DNA of 38,464 bases from NCBI GenBank assembly GCA_030834415.1, contig JAURFH010000011.1, positions 1 through 38,464 of the forward strand, read 5' to 3'. Below the pieces are notes generated by a model that saw only the letters and a program-made list of their open reading frames with translations, ran no database searches and was not told where the DNA came from. Of this stretch, positions 30,549 to 38,259 are shown piece by piece (the first letter of the stretch is position 1; each line of letters starts with the position of its first letter). Source of the DNA: Verrucomicrobiota bacterium (GTDB lineage Bacteria; Verrucomicrobiota; Verrucomicrobiia; Limisphaerales; JAEYXS01). Made by a program: the position numbers and the translations under genes.

Positions 30549-32041
30549 TACCGCCTGCCCTGATGGACATACTCAACATCAATGCCTTGGGCGTGGTTCC
30601 ACGATCCGCCCGCCGCAATTGAGACGCGGAAATCGTGATACCTACCGGAGTTGTTCTGTGCCGTGTCGCCAATGTCGTTGATGTCTGCGGCGGTGTCAAA
30701 AGATTGCGTTTCCTGCAAGTCTTCTCGTCCCGCAACGGACGTTGTGATGGCCCCACCGTCAACCATGGGGCGGACACGCTGAACCCTTGCGCGGAATCCC
30801 TTGGCGAGTTCATGCGAACCCGTCGTGATTGTTGCCGCGAGGTTGGCCCCGGTGAACGTCCCGTATTGCTGTGACGTGTTGAACGCGGCCAAGAGGCGGT
30901 CACCACCCGTCCACGAAATCGCGTCAAGGGAGAAAGGCACCGTTTCAAGATCGGGATACAACGCGCCAACCTCTTCAAGCGTCGTGCCTAGCGACAGTCC
31001 GCTACCAATACATTCAACTTCAACGTCAGCCGATGACCAACGGGATTCCGGCCAGTGATAGATGAACAGCTTGTTTGGCGTTCCATTGGTGTTTCCCGAT
31101 CCGGGGAAAGACCAAACGATTGTCTTGTTCAACGGGTCGATGCCAGACGTAACCCGCGTCCGCAAGGAAATGTCAAACTGGTTTAACCAAAATTCCTCGT
31201 CAACCTTGCTTTGGCCGATGGCGTGGGACTGCGCCCCGTCCGTGATATAGAACCCCTCGTCGGAAATGTAGTAGGTAAGCCGACCCAACGAAGTTACAGA
31301 CCCAGGAAGCGGGGTGCCGCGCTTGCGGTCGATGGGATCAAAGCGAAACACCAGCGGGGGGCCGACATAGGTCATTCTGTAAATCGCCCGCTCGCAGAAG
31401 ACCAGTCCGTATTCCACGCCTCCGATGATCCTTTGAACGTCGCCGCCTTCCTTCAAATCTTCGTAGTCGCACTGTGTATCAGCGTCAGGGTCGAAGTCCG
31501 TCTGGTCCCGAATGGCAGACCACCACACCCTAGAGCGCTTCACGCCATCGGTCGTGTCGTTTGTGTGTCCCAGAACAAGGAACTGCCCGACAACGCCAAC
31601 GTGGCGAGCCTTGGGCTTGTTCGTGGAGGTAATCATGTCCGCGAAGTTAGCCCCACCCGGCGTGATGGACTGCACCGGGTCGTCGTAGCTCGTGGCAACG
31701 AACGTCTCACCGAATTGCGCAAACTCCCAATCGGAATCGTCGCCAAGAGTGTATCCGCCCGACTTGCTCACATCGTTCCACGTAGTTCCAACGAGGCTGT
31801 AGAGTTTTGACGCATCGCCCGCATAGGCATACGTTTGATGACCCGCGCCAACGGCACCGGAGAACCCACGGCACCGCGCATCTAGTCCCACCGTGGAGAT
31901 AGCGGAGAACGCCTTGTGTGGCTGATAGCTGAATTGGTCGGGGATGACGTTCGTCGCCTCACGCAATCCGGGATTGCCGAAGTCGGGAATGTCAGGAAGC
32001 CACTCGCCGAAGGGGATTGTTTTCAGGCTACGGCGCTTCAT
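30548..32041 (-). CDS. Tail hub/nozzle or DNA-stabilisation protein (beta-propeller-like)
   Basis: A 497-residue protein with a good ribosome-binding site (AGGAGG). N-terminus PFGEWLPDIPDFGNPGLREA, then TNVIPDQFSYQPHKAFSAI, is the usual opening of P22 gp10-like/T7 nozzle-like tail proteins. Repeated blades are visible (YSLVGTTWNDVSKSGGY, WEFAQFGETFVATSYDDPVQ, SRVWWSAIRDQTDFDPDADT, YGLVFCERAIYRMTYVGPPL, LTYYISDEGFYITDGAQSHA). This forms the tail tube end closing the portal channel. Assignment from pattern and gene order. Confidence 0.8.
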   Translation of the reverse strand: MKRRSLKTIPFGEWLPDIPDFGNPGLREATNVIPDQFSYQPHKAFSAISTVGLDARCRGFSGAVGAGHQTYAYAGDASKLYSLVGTTWNDVSKSGGYTLGDDSDWEFAQFGETFVATSYDDPVQSITPGGANFADMITSTNKPKARHVGVVGQFLVLGHTNDTTDGVKRSRVWWSAIRDQTDFDPDADTQCDYEDLKEGGDVQRIIGGVEYGLVFCERAIYRMTYVGPPLVFRFDPIDRKRGTPLPGSVTSLGRLTYYISDEGFYITDGAQSHAIGQSKVDEEFWLNQFDISLRTRVTSGIDPLNKTIVWSFPGSGNTNGTPNKLFIYHWPESRWSSADVEVECIGSGLSLGTTLEEVGALYPDLETVPFSLDAISWTGGDRLLAAFNTSQQYGTFTGANLAATITTGSHELAKGFRARVQRVRPMVDGGAITTSVAGREDLQETQSFDTAADINDIGDTAQNNSGRYHDFRVSIAAGGSWNHAQGIDVEYVHQGRR

Positions 32042-32066
32042 TGTACGGCCTCCTCGTTGTCGTTGG

Positions 32067-32252
32067 TCAACTGGACGACCGCTTCATCATGCCGGTGACG
32101 TACATCTGCTGTGCGCTTTGGCCGGTCTGGGATGCCGCAATCTGGTTGCGGTAGTGCCTGACGAGGCTATCTCTTTCACCGTACTTTTCGATCATCTTTG
32201 CCAGCCGCTTCCGCTGATGATCCGACATCTTCATCTCATTTGAGATATTCAT
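32067..32252 (-). CDS. 61-residue helical protein
   Basis: ATG 32252 follows GAGAGGAG at eight bases; the six codons before are not needed. The product (MNISNEMKMSDHQRKRLAKM, then IEKYGERDSLVRHYRNQIAA and a polar tail) is helical and basic. Overlaps the end of the large DUF7178-type gene by 17 bases. No family recognised. Confidence 0.65.
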   Translation of the reverse strand: MNISNEMKMSDHQRKRLAKMIEKYGERDSLVRHYRNQIAASQTGQSAQQMYVTGMMKRSSS

Positions 32253-34764
32253 CGTAGTCTCCTCTCTCAATTACGTTTGTCTCGTACTCCATCAAGTTAA
32301 CGGTACTGACACTGGGGTCGTCGATGCCACGGGCGATTTGCTCGTACAGTTCGCGCATTTCATCAAGTCTTGCCTGCCTTTCGGATGGTTTCATAGCCAG
32401 CCACGCATCCCTACCCATATCAAATTCTGGGATGTATTGGAACCTTAATCCATTAAGGCCCGCGACTGCCTCCTCGGCCTGACCGGCTTGCGCACCAGCG
32501 CGATCCATCACGCGACTGTCGGTTATGAAGGTGAATCCATCCACCCCATACTCTGTCAGTTTATCCGACAGTTCGCGGGCGAACTCTGGTCCCTGCCGGT
32601 TACGGAAGTACACTTCCACACCAGGGCGGCTGTCGGGGGTGACATTTGGCACGACCTTGGAAATGAATGCGGCATCCTGGTCCGCGTCTTTCGCCACCTC
32701 AACCATCCGGCGCGTAACGTCTGTTGGGTCAAAGTTCTCGCGCACAACGAACTCTGCGTTGAATGCGCGCTCATCCGACTGCATGAATCGACCGTAGGTG
32801 TTGTTCACTTGGTACATCACAACACTTGGGTCGTTGGCAGCAGGAGCGCCCAACAGGCCCGATATTTCGGCTTGCTGCGCGTTCGTCGGACGAAGGCCAG
32901 GACGCTCGACGCTGATACCCAGGACGTACCGCGCAAGAGGGGCTTTGATCTGGTCCAGTTCCGCCTGGGCCTGGGCCTGCCGCGCGTCGTAATCTGCGCG
33001 GGCCGCATCAACGCGCGCCGCGTAGGTTGCGTCAGTGTCGGTGGCGAGTCGGTTGGGCGGGGTGAAACTTTTGTTAATCTCACGACGCAGGGATTTGACT
33101 GCCGCTGGGTCGGCAGCGCCCGCGAAGGATGCTTCAAGTTCGAACGACCCGCCCTCGCCTGCTTTGGTTGTCCACCCGCCGTCCGTCCACCGCTCCTTCT
33201 CAATAAACCACGCAACGGCCTGGAGATCGGCGGGGGTCATGTCCTCAAGGTGAGGGGCAACCGACCGGATGATTCCTTCCTCGTTGATGCGGTCGGCGGC
33301 GTCCCTAAGAACCTTTTGGCCGAAGCCAAACTCGCCACCAACATTGGGGTTCTCCAAGGTCGAACCTTTGCGGTGGTTGCCGGTAACTCCCTTTTCGACA
33401 AGAGGCGGCAGGCGATCCATACCAGCGAGACGCCGAAGATGACGCGCGGCCCAGACATCAATGGTCGCCTGGTCCGTGTAACCGATCAAATTTCCGGTGA
33501 AGTTAGGCGTCTTCGGAGCGCCTTTTGCTGTGCGGAACATATCGAACAGTGCTTTCGTAGCAGCGGGGCTGTTGGTGTTGAATAGTGAGCCAGCAGCACT
33601 GGTGATCAAGCGGAAGGGGTTGTTGGGGTCGTTATGAAGTTGCTGCAGCCGGGTCGGATTCACGTTGCCCGCGTCGAGCATCTCCTGATACAGCCTCATC
33701 TCCTCGTCGTATTCGCCCCGGCTGAATCGGCGCATAATCTCAATGGCATTGTTCCAGTTCATTTCTACGCCGGTCTGGGCAGAGGTCGCGCCGAGAATAT
33801 CCGCGAAGACATCACCCATACCGCCAAACTCATTGCGCAGTGTGGTACGCATCGTGCGATACCAGTTTGCCTGATTCAGTATCTCAGCGGCGTCTGGGTC
33901 GCCTGCCCTCACCCGATCGACAAGATTGCGGACCTCATCGACCTCGCGCTCCACAATTGTTGATTGCCAATCTTCGGGGGAGACACCCTCTGGCGGCTTT
34001 TCAAAACCATACGCTACTTCGCGATAAACGGGCTTGCCCTTATCGACCCTCTGCACATCCATCAGATCCTGCGCCCACCCCTCTGCAGCGGGGTAGTTAG
34101 CTATCTGGGCTTCAACCCGAGCCGCCACCTCTGGATCAAGCGGCGGGCCACCGTTTGTGCGGGGTGGAACGGGCGCATCTAAACCCGTCCCCCTCAAACT
34201 ACCGCCCTCGTCCCCGAAGAACTTACCCCAAATATCAAAATCGCCCACAGCTCGCGCCCCTTGGACGAACGGCCTCACGCTCAGTGCAGTGAGGCCCGCA
34301 TCGGCGGTCCCCATAAGCATCTCGGCAAGAGAACCCGCCCCGGTTTCGGCGCGCTGGGCGTTGTCAAAGGCAATGGGAATGCTGAAAGGTGGTATCATAG
34401 AAAGAACTGTGCCGAGACTTTCCGCGTCGGTGGGTGCGGGCATCTGGGCGATAGGCGGGCCACCTGCACCAGCTTCAAAAGCCCCCACGGGCGATATATT
34501 CCTGCGAACAGAGGCAAGTGGAAACTGAAATTCCGGTGCGAAACTCTGCATCCAGTCGGGCAGATTTGCCTTTTCAATCTCGGACTGGTTGCCGTCAAGG
34601 AGCCACCGCGCTATGTCGAGTTGGAGCGGATTTCCAACGCCGCCAGGGACGAGGGTCGGCTGCTCCATTAGCCCTGGGCGTGTTTCAAGGTTCATCCGCT
34701 GGTCACCGTTGGGCGGCGCTAGTTGACGGATACGGTCAATCGCGTATTGGGTAGCTGTTTTCAT
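32236..34764 (-). CDS. Large multidomain internal protein with DUF7178-like domain
   Basis: An 842-residue protein, the largest in the genome. Residues about 300-430 match the DUF7178 pattern: ILNQANWYRTMRTTLRNEFG, FADILGATSAQTGVEMNWNN, then DMFRTAKGAPKTPNF and IDVWAARHLRRLAGMDR. This domain is seen in polyvalent-type phage and mobile-element proteins injected with the DNA. A coiled stretch follows near 580-620, and a C-terminal domain near 690-790 (PGVEVYFRNRQGPEFARELS). Likely packaged and delivered to the host; enzymatic activity unknown. Coupled to the adaptor by ATGA. Confidence 0.78.
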   Translation of the reverse strand: MKTATQYAIDRIRQLAPPNGDQRMNLETRPGLMEQPTLVPGGVGNPLQLDIARWLLDGNQSEIEKANLPDWMQSFAPEFQFPLASVRRNISPVGAFEAGAGGPPIAQMPAPTDAESLGTVLSMIPPFSIPIAFDNAQRAETGAGSLAEMLMGTADAGLTALSVRPFVQGARAVGDFDIWGKFFGDEGGSLRGTGLDAPVPPRTNGGPPLDPEVAARVEAQIANYPAAEGWAQDLMDVQRVDKGKPVYREVAYGFEKPPEGVSPEDWQSTIVEREVDEVRNLVDRVRAGDPDAAEILNQANWYRTMRTTLRNEFGGMGDVFADILGATSAQTGVEMNWNNAIEIMRRFSRGEYDEEMRLYQEMLDAGNVNPTRLQQLHNDPNNPFRLITSAAGSLFNTNSPAATKALFDMFRTAKGAPKTPNFTGNLIGYTDQATIDVWAARHLRRLAGMDRLPPLVEKGVTGNHRKGSTLENPNVGGEFGFGQKVLRDAADRINEEGIIRSVAPHLEDMTPADLQAVAWFIEKERWTDGGWTTKAGEGGSFELEASFAGAADPAAVKSLRREINKSFTPPNRLATDTDATYAARVDAARADYDARQAQAQAELDQIKAPLARYVLGISVERPGLRPTNAQQAEISGLLGAPAANDPSVVMYQVNNTYGRFMQSDERAFNAEFVVRENFDPTDVTRRMVEVAKDADQDAAFISKVVPNVTPDSRPGVEVYFRNRQGPEFARELSDKLTEYGVDGFTFITDSRVMDRAGAQAGQAEEAVAGLNGLRFQYIPEFDMGRDAWLAMKPSERQARLDEMRELYEQIARGIDDPSVSTVNLMEYETNVIERGDYDEYLK

Positions 34765-35378
34765 ACCACCGACACCTCAGAACGCATGATTGCACCAACG
34801 GGGAAGCGGTCTTGCGAGTCAGACACGTTGACACGGCCCTTGATGTCCTCATAAAGCCTGCCCCACCGCGCTGCGGCTTCGTCGTCTTCCAGGTACATCG
34901 CCGCTTCAAGCAGGGATGCGTAAAGCAGAAGCCCGCGAGCGTTCGTGAACAGCCAATTGGTATCAGCATCGTCAGAGAGCGCGGTGAACTTCTGCCAATA
35001 GTACAGTTTGCCCGTGTACGATCCGCTTGACGGATACGGCGCGAACACGAGGTTATCGCCCTCGATTGTGTAGGCTTTGGGAATGCCCGTATCGCGGGCC
35101 ATGCCGCGCTTCCAGAACTGTTGCGGGGACAGGTATTCGATCCGCGATGCGTCGTTGTCGAGAACAAAGCGCCGCGCACCAAGGAAGCCCGTGGGCAGCG
35201 ATGCGGTCTGCGCGCTGATTGTCACGTCCACGCTGGTTTCCATCGGGCGGATGCGCAGGTCAAGCCCGATCCTATCCTCCGCCATGGCGATAAACTCGGG
35301 GATGCGCGAGGTCAGGTCATCGCGCTCAAGCCATGACGCCACCGCAGACTTGAGTTCTCCATAATTCGTGATGCTCAT
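34761..35378 (-). CDS. Head-tail adaptor protein (SU10 type)
   Basis: A 205-residue protein that would sit beneath the portal. N-terminus NYGELKSAVASWLERDDLTS, IPEFIAMAEDRIGLDLRIRP, METSVDVTISAQTASLPTGF, and C-terminal LYYWQKFTALSDDADTNWLF, ASLLEAAMYLEDDEAAARWG match SU10-type adaptors and gp4/gp11-like connectors. GGGGAG precedes the ATG. Agreement with the SU10-type capsid and portal strengthens the call. Confidence 0.88.
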   Translation of the reverse strand: MSITNYGELKSAVASWLERDDLTSRIPEFIAMAEDRIGLDLRIRPMETSVDVTISAQTASLPTGFLGARRFVLDNDASRIEYLSPQQFWKRGMARDTGIPKAYTIEGDNLVFAPYPSSGSYTGKLYYWQKFTALSDDADTNWLFTNARGLLLYASLLEAAMYLEDDEAAARWGRLYEDIKGRVNVSDSQDRFPVGAIMRSEVSVV

Positions 35379-35872
35379 CGAAACAACTCCCCGCAGCCAT
35401 CATATCCATAGCGTGCGCATGGGTTTAGAATCCGGTGCAACTTGCTGTCGGGGTGGGCTGTAACACTCAACCCCTGACCACGGGCAAACCCCGCCAGGAA
35501 CGCAATCTGCGGCGTCTGGAACCCGTACAACTCCGTGTCCCCTCCAACACCCCACAACGCCACTTCGTGGTCGTGCATGAGCGCGAGTGCGACCATGTAA
35601 GTGATGGTGCAGGTCATCGAACACCCGAAGGTCGCGGTCACTTCCGTCAACGGGTAGCTGATAGAACGCGGAACCTCGGGATACTGTTCCTGCATGACAA
35701 CGGGACAGTCAAAATCGTTGATATGATCCACGCGGGGAAGCCAATTATCCCGCTTGTGCATCTCGAACGCCATTGTCGCGTCCCGGTCGTGGGACTTCGC
35801 CATGACCCATCGCTGGTCGTGGTCGGGAACTTTGTCCTGATAGTCGGGATGACCGCCTACGATCAGGATCAT
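35375..35872 (-). CDS. Conserved phage protein, Rossmann-like, unknown function
   Basis: ATG 35872 (MILIVGGHPDYQDKVPDHDQ) overlaps the preceding stop (ATGA); 165 residues. The pattern of a first beta strand with GGHP, a MAFEMHKRD helix, PVVMQEQYPEVPRSISYPL, then MVALALMHDHEVALWGVGG and QIAFLAGFARGQGLSVTAHP matches a family found in many phages near adaptor genes. Rossmann-type fold likely; activity unknown. The extra N-terminal stretch upstream is from another frame. Confidence 0.75.
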   Translation of the reverse strand: MILIVGGHPDYQDKVPDHDQRWVMAKSHDRDATMAFEMHKRDNWLPRVDHINDFDCPVVMQEQYPEVPRSISYPLTEVTATFGCSMTCTITYMVALALMHDHEVALWGVGGDTELYGFQTPQIAFLAGFARGQGLSVTAHPDSKLHRILNPCARYGYDGCGELFR

Positions 35873-36108
35873 TTGACCGACTTCATCTTGACGATGCAGG
35901 ACCGGGGGATGCACAGGTCGCCGCCGATCTGGCTTGAACACAGGTGCGAAGCAATCACGATAAAGTCCTTCTCGTCGCGCAGGAGGAATCCGACCGATTC
36001 AACCTCGACAGGCTCCATCTCCATCACGTCATCAAGGTCAACCCACGTGCCCGCGCCGCGCTGCGAGCAACTGTCAATCCACTTGACGCGAACCAAATCC
36101 AACTTCAC
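35869..36108 (-). CDS. Small conserved phage protein
   Basis: A 79-residue beta-rich protein: DLVRVKWIDSCSQRGAGTWV, EVESVGFLLRDEKDFIVIAS, then DLCIPRSCIVKMK. Similar short proteins accompany the preceding family in other phages; probably a small beta-barrel. ATGA overlaps on both sides. Function unknown. Confidence 0.7.
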   Translation of the reverse strand: MKLDLVRVKWIDSCSQRGAGTWVDLDDVMEMEPVEVESVGFLLRDEKDFIVIASHLCSSQIGGDLCIPRSCIVKMKSVK

Positions 36109-36449
36109 ACCCGGCCCTCAACGGTCTTGAACTTGTACCAATCAGGATCGTTCAGGAACTTCTTGAGGAAGGCTACCTTCTCCTTGCGGTTCCAGCGCAT
36201 GAAGTCCTGGACCCTCACGCCAGAAAGCCGACACCATTCCATGTAGACCGTGGGCGGGATCGAAGCGACCTTGCGGCCAAAGCCAATATCGCGCTGACCG
36301 TCAACCCGCAGAAGGTGGTTTTCGTCCAGCGTGTCGCTCACGTCCTCGTGGTAGGAGATGCGCGTTTTCATATCGTCAGGGTCGAAGTGGAAGACGGTCT
36401 TTACGCCGCCGTCGTTTCCAATCAGCGCCTTGTCGATGTAGCTACCCAT
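36105..36449 (-). CDS. Conserved phage protein, unknown function
   Basis: ATG 36449 (MGSYIDKALIGNDGGVKTVF) overlaps the stop of the membrane protein gene before it; 114 residues. Strands at the start (TRISYHEDVSDTLDENHLLR), then a helical part (PPTVYMEWCRLSGVRVQDFM, RWNRKEKVAFLKKFLNDPDW). It belongs to the compact group of small genes upstream of the adaptor. No activity can be assigned. Confidence 0.7.
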   Translation of the reverse strand: MGSYIDKALIGNDGGVKTVFHFDPDDMKTRISYHEDVSDTLDENHLLRVDGQRDIGFGRKVASIPPTVYMEWCRLSGVRVQDFMRWNRKEKVAFLKKFLNDPDWYKFKTVEGRV

Positions 36450-36882
36450 CGGGAACCTCAATCTTGCTTGCGTGCAACAAAGGCGACCACGGGGACGCCG
36501 AATACGACACTTCCCATGCCCACCGTTCGGAATCCTCGTTCATTACCACTTCGTGGTGCAGGGTCAGGTTCCGCAGCGACAGGTAGACTTGCTGCCGGAT
36601 TTCCCAGTCCCATTGATAAGTCTGCACCGCCTTGACGGTGAATTCGAAGGCGTCAATCGGTGCCGCGTTCAGACGGAGGTAGGCTTGCCCGAAGGAAACA
36701 TGCCCGCGCCATTCTTGAACGCCCATCCATCCGTTTGCCACAACGACAACGGACAGGAGCAGCCCAAGGCATAGGCGAGCAATGCGCCTGTAACTGGCAT
36801 CTGCCAAGGAAAACCAACCAACCCCATTGTCAGCCCCAGAACCAAAATCACTGACGGGACCGCGCGGGAGAATATCAGCCAC
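36442..36882 (-). CDS. Membrane protein overlapping the O-antigen-ligase-like gene
   Basis: GTG 36882 is preceded eight bases upstream by GGAGGT and gives 146 residues; ATG 36726 is a shorter alternative (94 residues). One membrane segment (LCLGLLLSVVVVANGWM at about 38-54) is followed by a soluble part (GQAYLRLNAAPIDAFEFTVK, TYQWDWEIRQQVYLSLRNLT) reminiscent of the TPR-like tails of some O-antigen ligases. The first 214 bases overlap the ligase-like gene in another frame, an exceptionally long overlap here. Could be a partner protein, or the shifted C-terminal part of the ligase. Confidence 0.65.
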   Translation of the reverse strand: MADILPRGPVSDFGSGADNGVGWFSLADASYRRIARLCLGLLLSVVVVANGWMGVQEWRGHVSFGQAYLRLNAAPIDAFEFTVKAVQTYQWDWEIRQQVYLSLRNLTLHHEVVMNEDSERWAWEVSYSASPWSPLLHASKIEVPDG

Positions 36883-37811
36883 AGACAAAGACCTCCCAAA
36901 GCCAGACCAATCAACCCCGTCTCAGCCCAAAGCTGCAACGGGTCGTTGTGTGCCGCGCCCGCATGGTGGGCAATCTGGACCTCCGTTCGATTGAACAGCA
37001 CTAGATGCTCCATTCCGAAGCGCGGATAGTGGTAATTGAACGCCCCGAAGCCCTGCCCAATGGCGGGATGCTCCAGGATCATGTTAGCCGTGTTCCACCA
37101 CAACTCCACGCGGGCCATCATCGAACCCGCCACCACGTCCCACGCTTCAGGAACGGCGAACAAGACGATTGCCGGAACCGCGATGGCGAAGACAATCAAA
37201 TGACGGGCATGACGCCACAGAAGCCACAAAAACAGGCCGTAGAGCGCGATAAACTCAATCCGGCTGGGTAGTGCCAGCAGATAGGCCAAACACGCTACAA
37301 ACACGCTTAAATGCGCCGCACGGACCCATAGGCGCTCACTGGACGTTCCAAGCCACAAAAGCGGCAACAAAAGGACAACATATTCGGTCGCGAAGTTCTC
37401 GTTCCCGAAAGAACCGTCCCAACCAAGGAAGATGTCAAATGCGATAACACCCGCCGCACAAACCCCTGCAACGCGGATGACCGGGGCCATCCCGTACACC
37501 CTTCCGGCGAAGAAACACGCGGCCAGGGGCAGGAGTTTGTGTAGCTGGTGCAGGCTTTGTCTCTGGTCCTCAGACCACAGAACGGAAAGGCATAACCAGC
37601 CCAGAAACAGCAGGACCGCCGCCGTAACGGCGTCCCACTGAAACCGGAGAAACGGCAGCATAAGGCAGAACGCGTAAAGCACCATCCATTTTGGAAGTTG
37701 CCCAGCGACCAGCCCCGGCCACCAAATCAAAGTAGAAAGGAAGAGGGCGGTCGAGATGACCCAACCGCCCCAAACCTCACTGTGCTTCGATGCGAATGAC
37801 AAGGGTCGCAT
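36669..37811 (-). CDS. O-antigen ligase/polymerase-like membrane protein (WaaL/Wzy_C type)
   Basis: ATG 37811 gives 380 residues and overlaps the previous gene by 35 bases; no good ribosome-binding site is visible, so the start is uncertain. About ten hydrophobic segments are present. Wzy_C/WaaL signatures: GNENFATEYVVLLLPLLW (136-153), SRIEF (183-187), ARVELWWNTANMILEHPAIG (233-252), GFGAFNYHYP, AHNDPLQLWAETGLIGLALG (287-306), GFPWQMPVTGALLAYALG near the end. Members join or polymerise lipopolysaccharide O-chains in the inner membrane. In a phage this suggests surface conversion or superinfection exclusion; it lies in the late operon. Function inferred. Confidence 0.8.
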   Translation of the reverse strand: MRPLSFASKHSEVWGGWVISTALFLSTLIWWPGLVAGQLPKWMVLYAFCLMLPFLRFQWDAVTAAVLLFLGWLCLSVLWSEDQRQSLHQLHKLLPLAACFFAGRVYGMAPVIRVAGVCAAGVIAFDIFLGWDGSFGNENFATEYVVLLLPLLWLGTSSERLWVRAAHLSVFVACLAYLLALPSRIEFIALYGLFLWLLWRHARHLIVFAIAVPAIVLFAVPEAWDVVAGSMMARVELWWNTANMILEHPAIGQGFGAFNYHYPRFGMEHLVLFNRTEVQIAHHAGAAHNDPLQLWAETGLIGLALGGLCLWLIFSRAVPSVILVLGLTMGLVGFPWQMPVTGALLAYALGCSCPLSLWQTDGWAFKNGAGMFPSGKPTSV

Positions 37812-38259
37812 CAATGTCGTTAGTCGAATAGCCCGACGTGGTGATGGCGATAACGCCACCCTCTTCGACGGTCTGATCCGAAAGCGACAGGGTATCAACG
37901 TCACCCGCAGCGGAGTTGGAGAACGAGATGTCCAGCGTGTCCGTTGCGTAAGGCGTGAACGCCGTGGTCCCGGCGGATGCCACACTCACAGTCAGCGAAA
38001 TGTCGTGTGTGGCAATCGCGCCAAACAAAACACTCTCAACCTGCGACAGTGTGCCAGCAATCGGGGAAACCACGAACGTCGTGGACGCCGTGGAGACGTT
38101 TTCCAGCAGAACGGTCAGGTCGCGGCCAACGGGAACAGTGTCCCCGTCGCCGTTGACCCATTCCGCCGTGCCGGTGCCGTCCTGACGAATGTTCCAACCC
38201 GCGAAAGCGAGGCTGGGAACAAGCACCAGAGCGGCCAACAGGGGAAGATAACGCTTCAT
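37777..38259 (-). CDS. Beta-sandwich protein with a Sec signal peptide
   Basis: A 160-residue protein. Residues 1-20 (MKRYLPLLAALVLVPSLAFA) are a clear signal peptide with an AFA cleavage site. The mature part, with DTVPVGRDLTVLLENVSTAS, VVSPIAGTLSQVESVLFGAI, then GVIAITTSGYSTNDIDATLV, resembles small beta-sandwich proteins near capsid genes (decoration-like). TAATG couples it to the HNH gene; it is followed by the O-antigen-ligase-like gene. Export is predicted, so a periplasmic or surface role during infection must be considered besides a virion role. Confidence 0.78.
   Translation of the reverse strand: MKRYLPLLAALVLVPSLAFAGWNIRQDGTGTAEWVNGDGDTVPVGRDLTVLLENVSTASTTFVVSPIAGTLSQVESVLFGAIATHDISLTVSVASAGTTAFTPYATDTLDISFSNSAAGDVDTLSLSDQTVEEGGVIAITTSGYSTNDIDATLVIRIEAQ

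Noticed and set aside
32488-33585. A 365-codon plus-strand frame opposite the DUF7178-type gene
   Set aside because: Antisense shadow; the minus-strand protein is clearly real and coupled to its neighbours.
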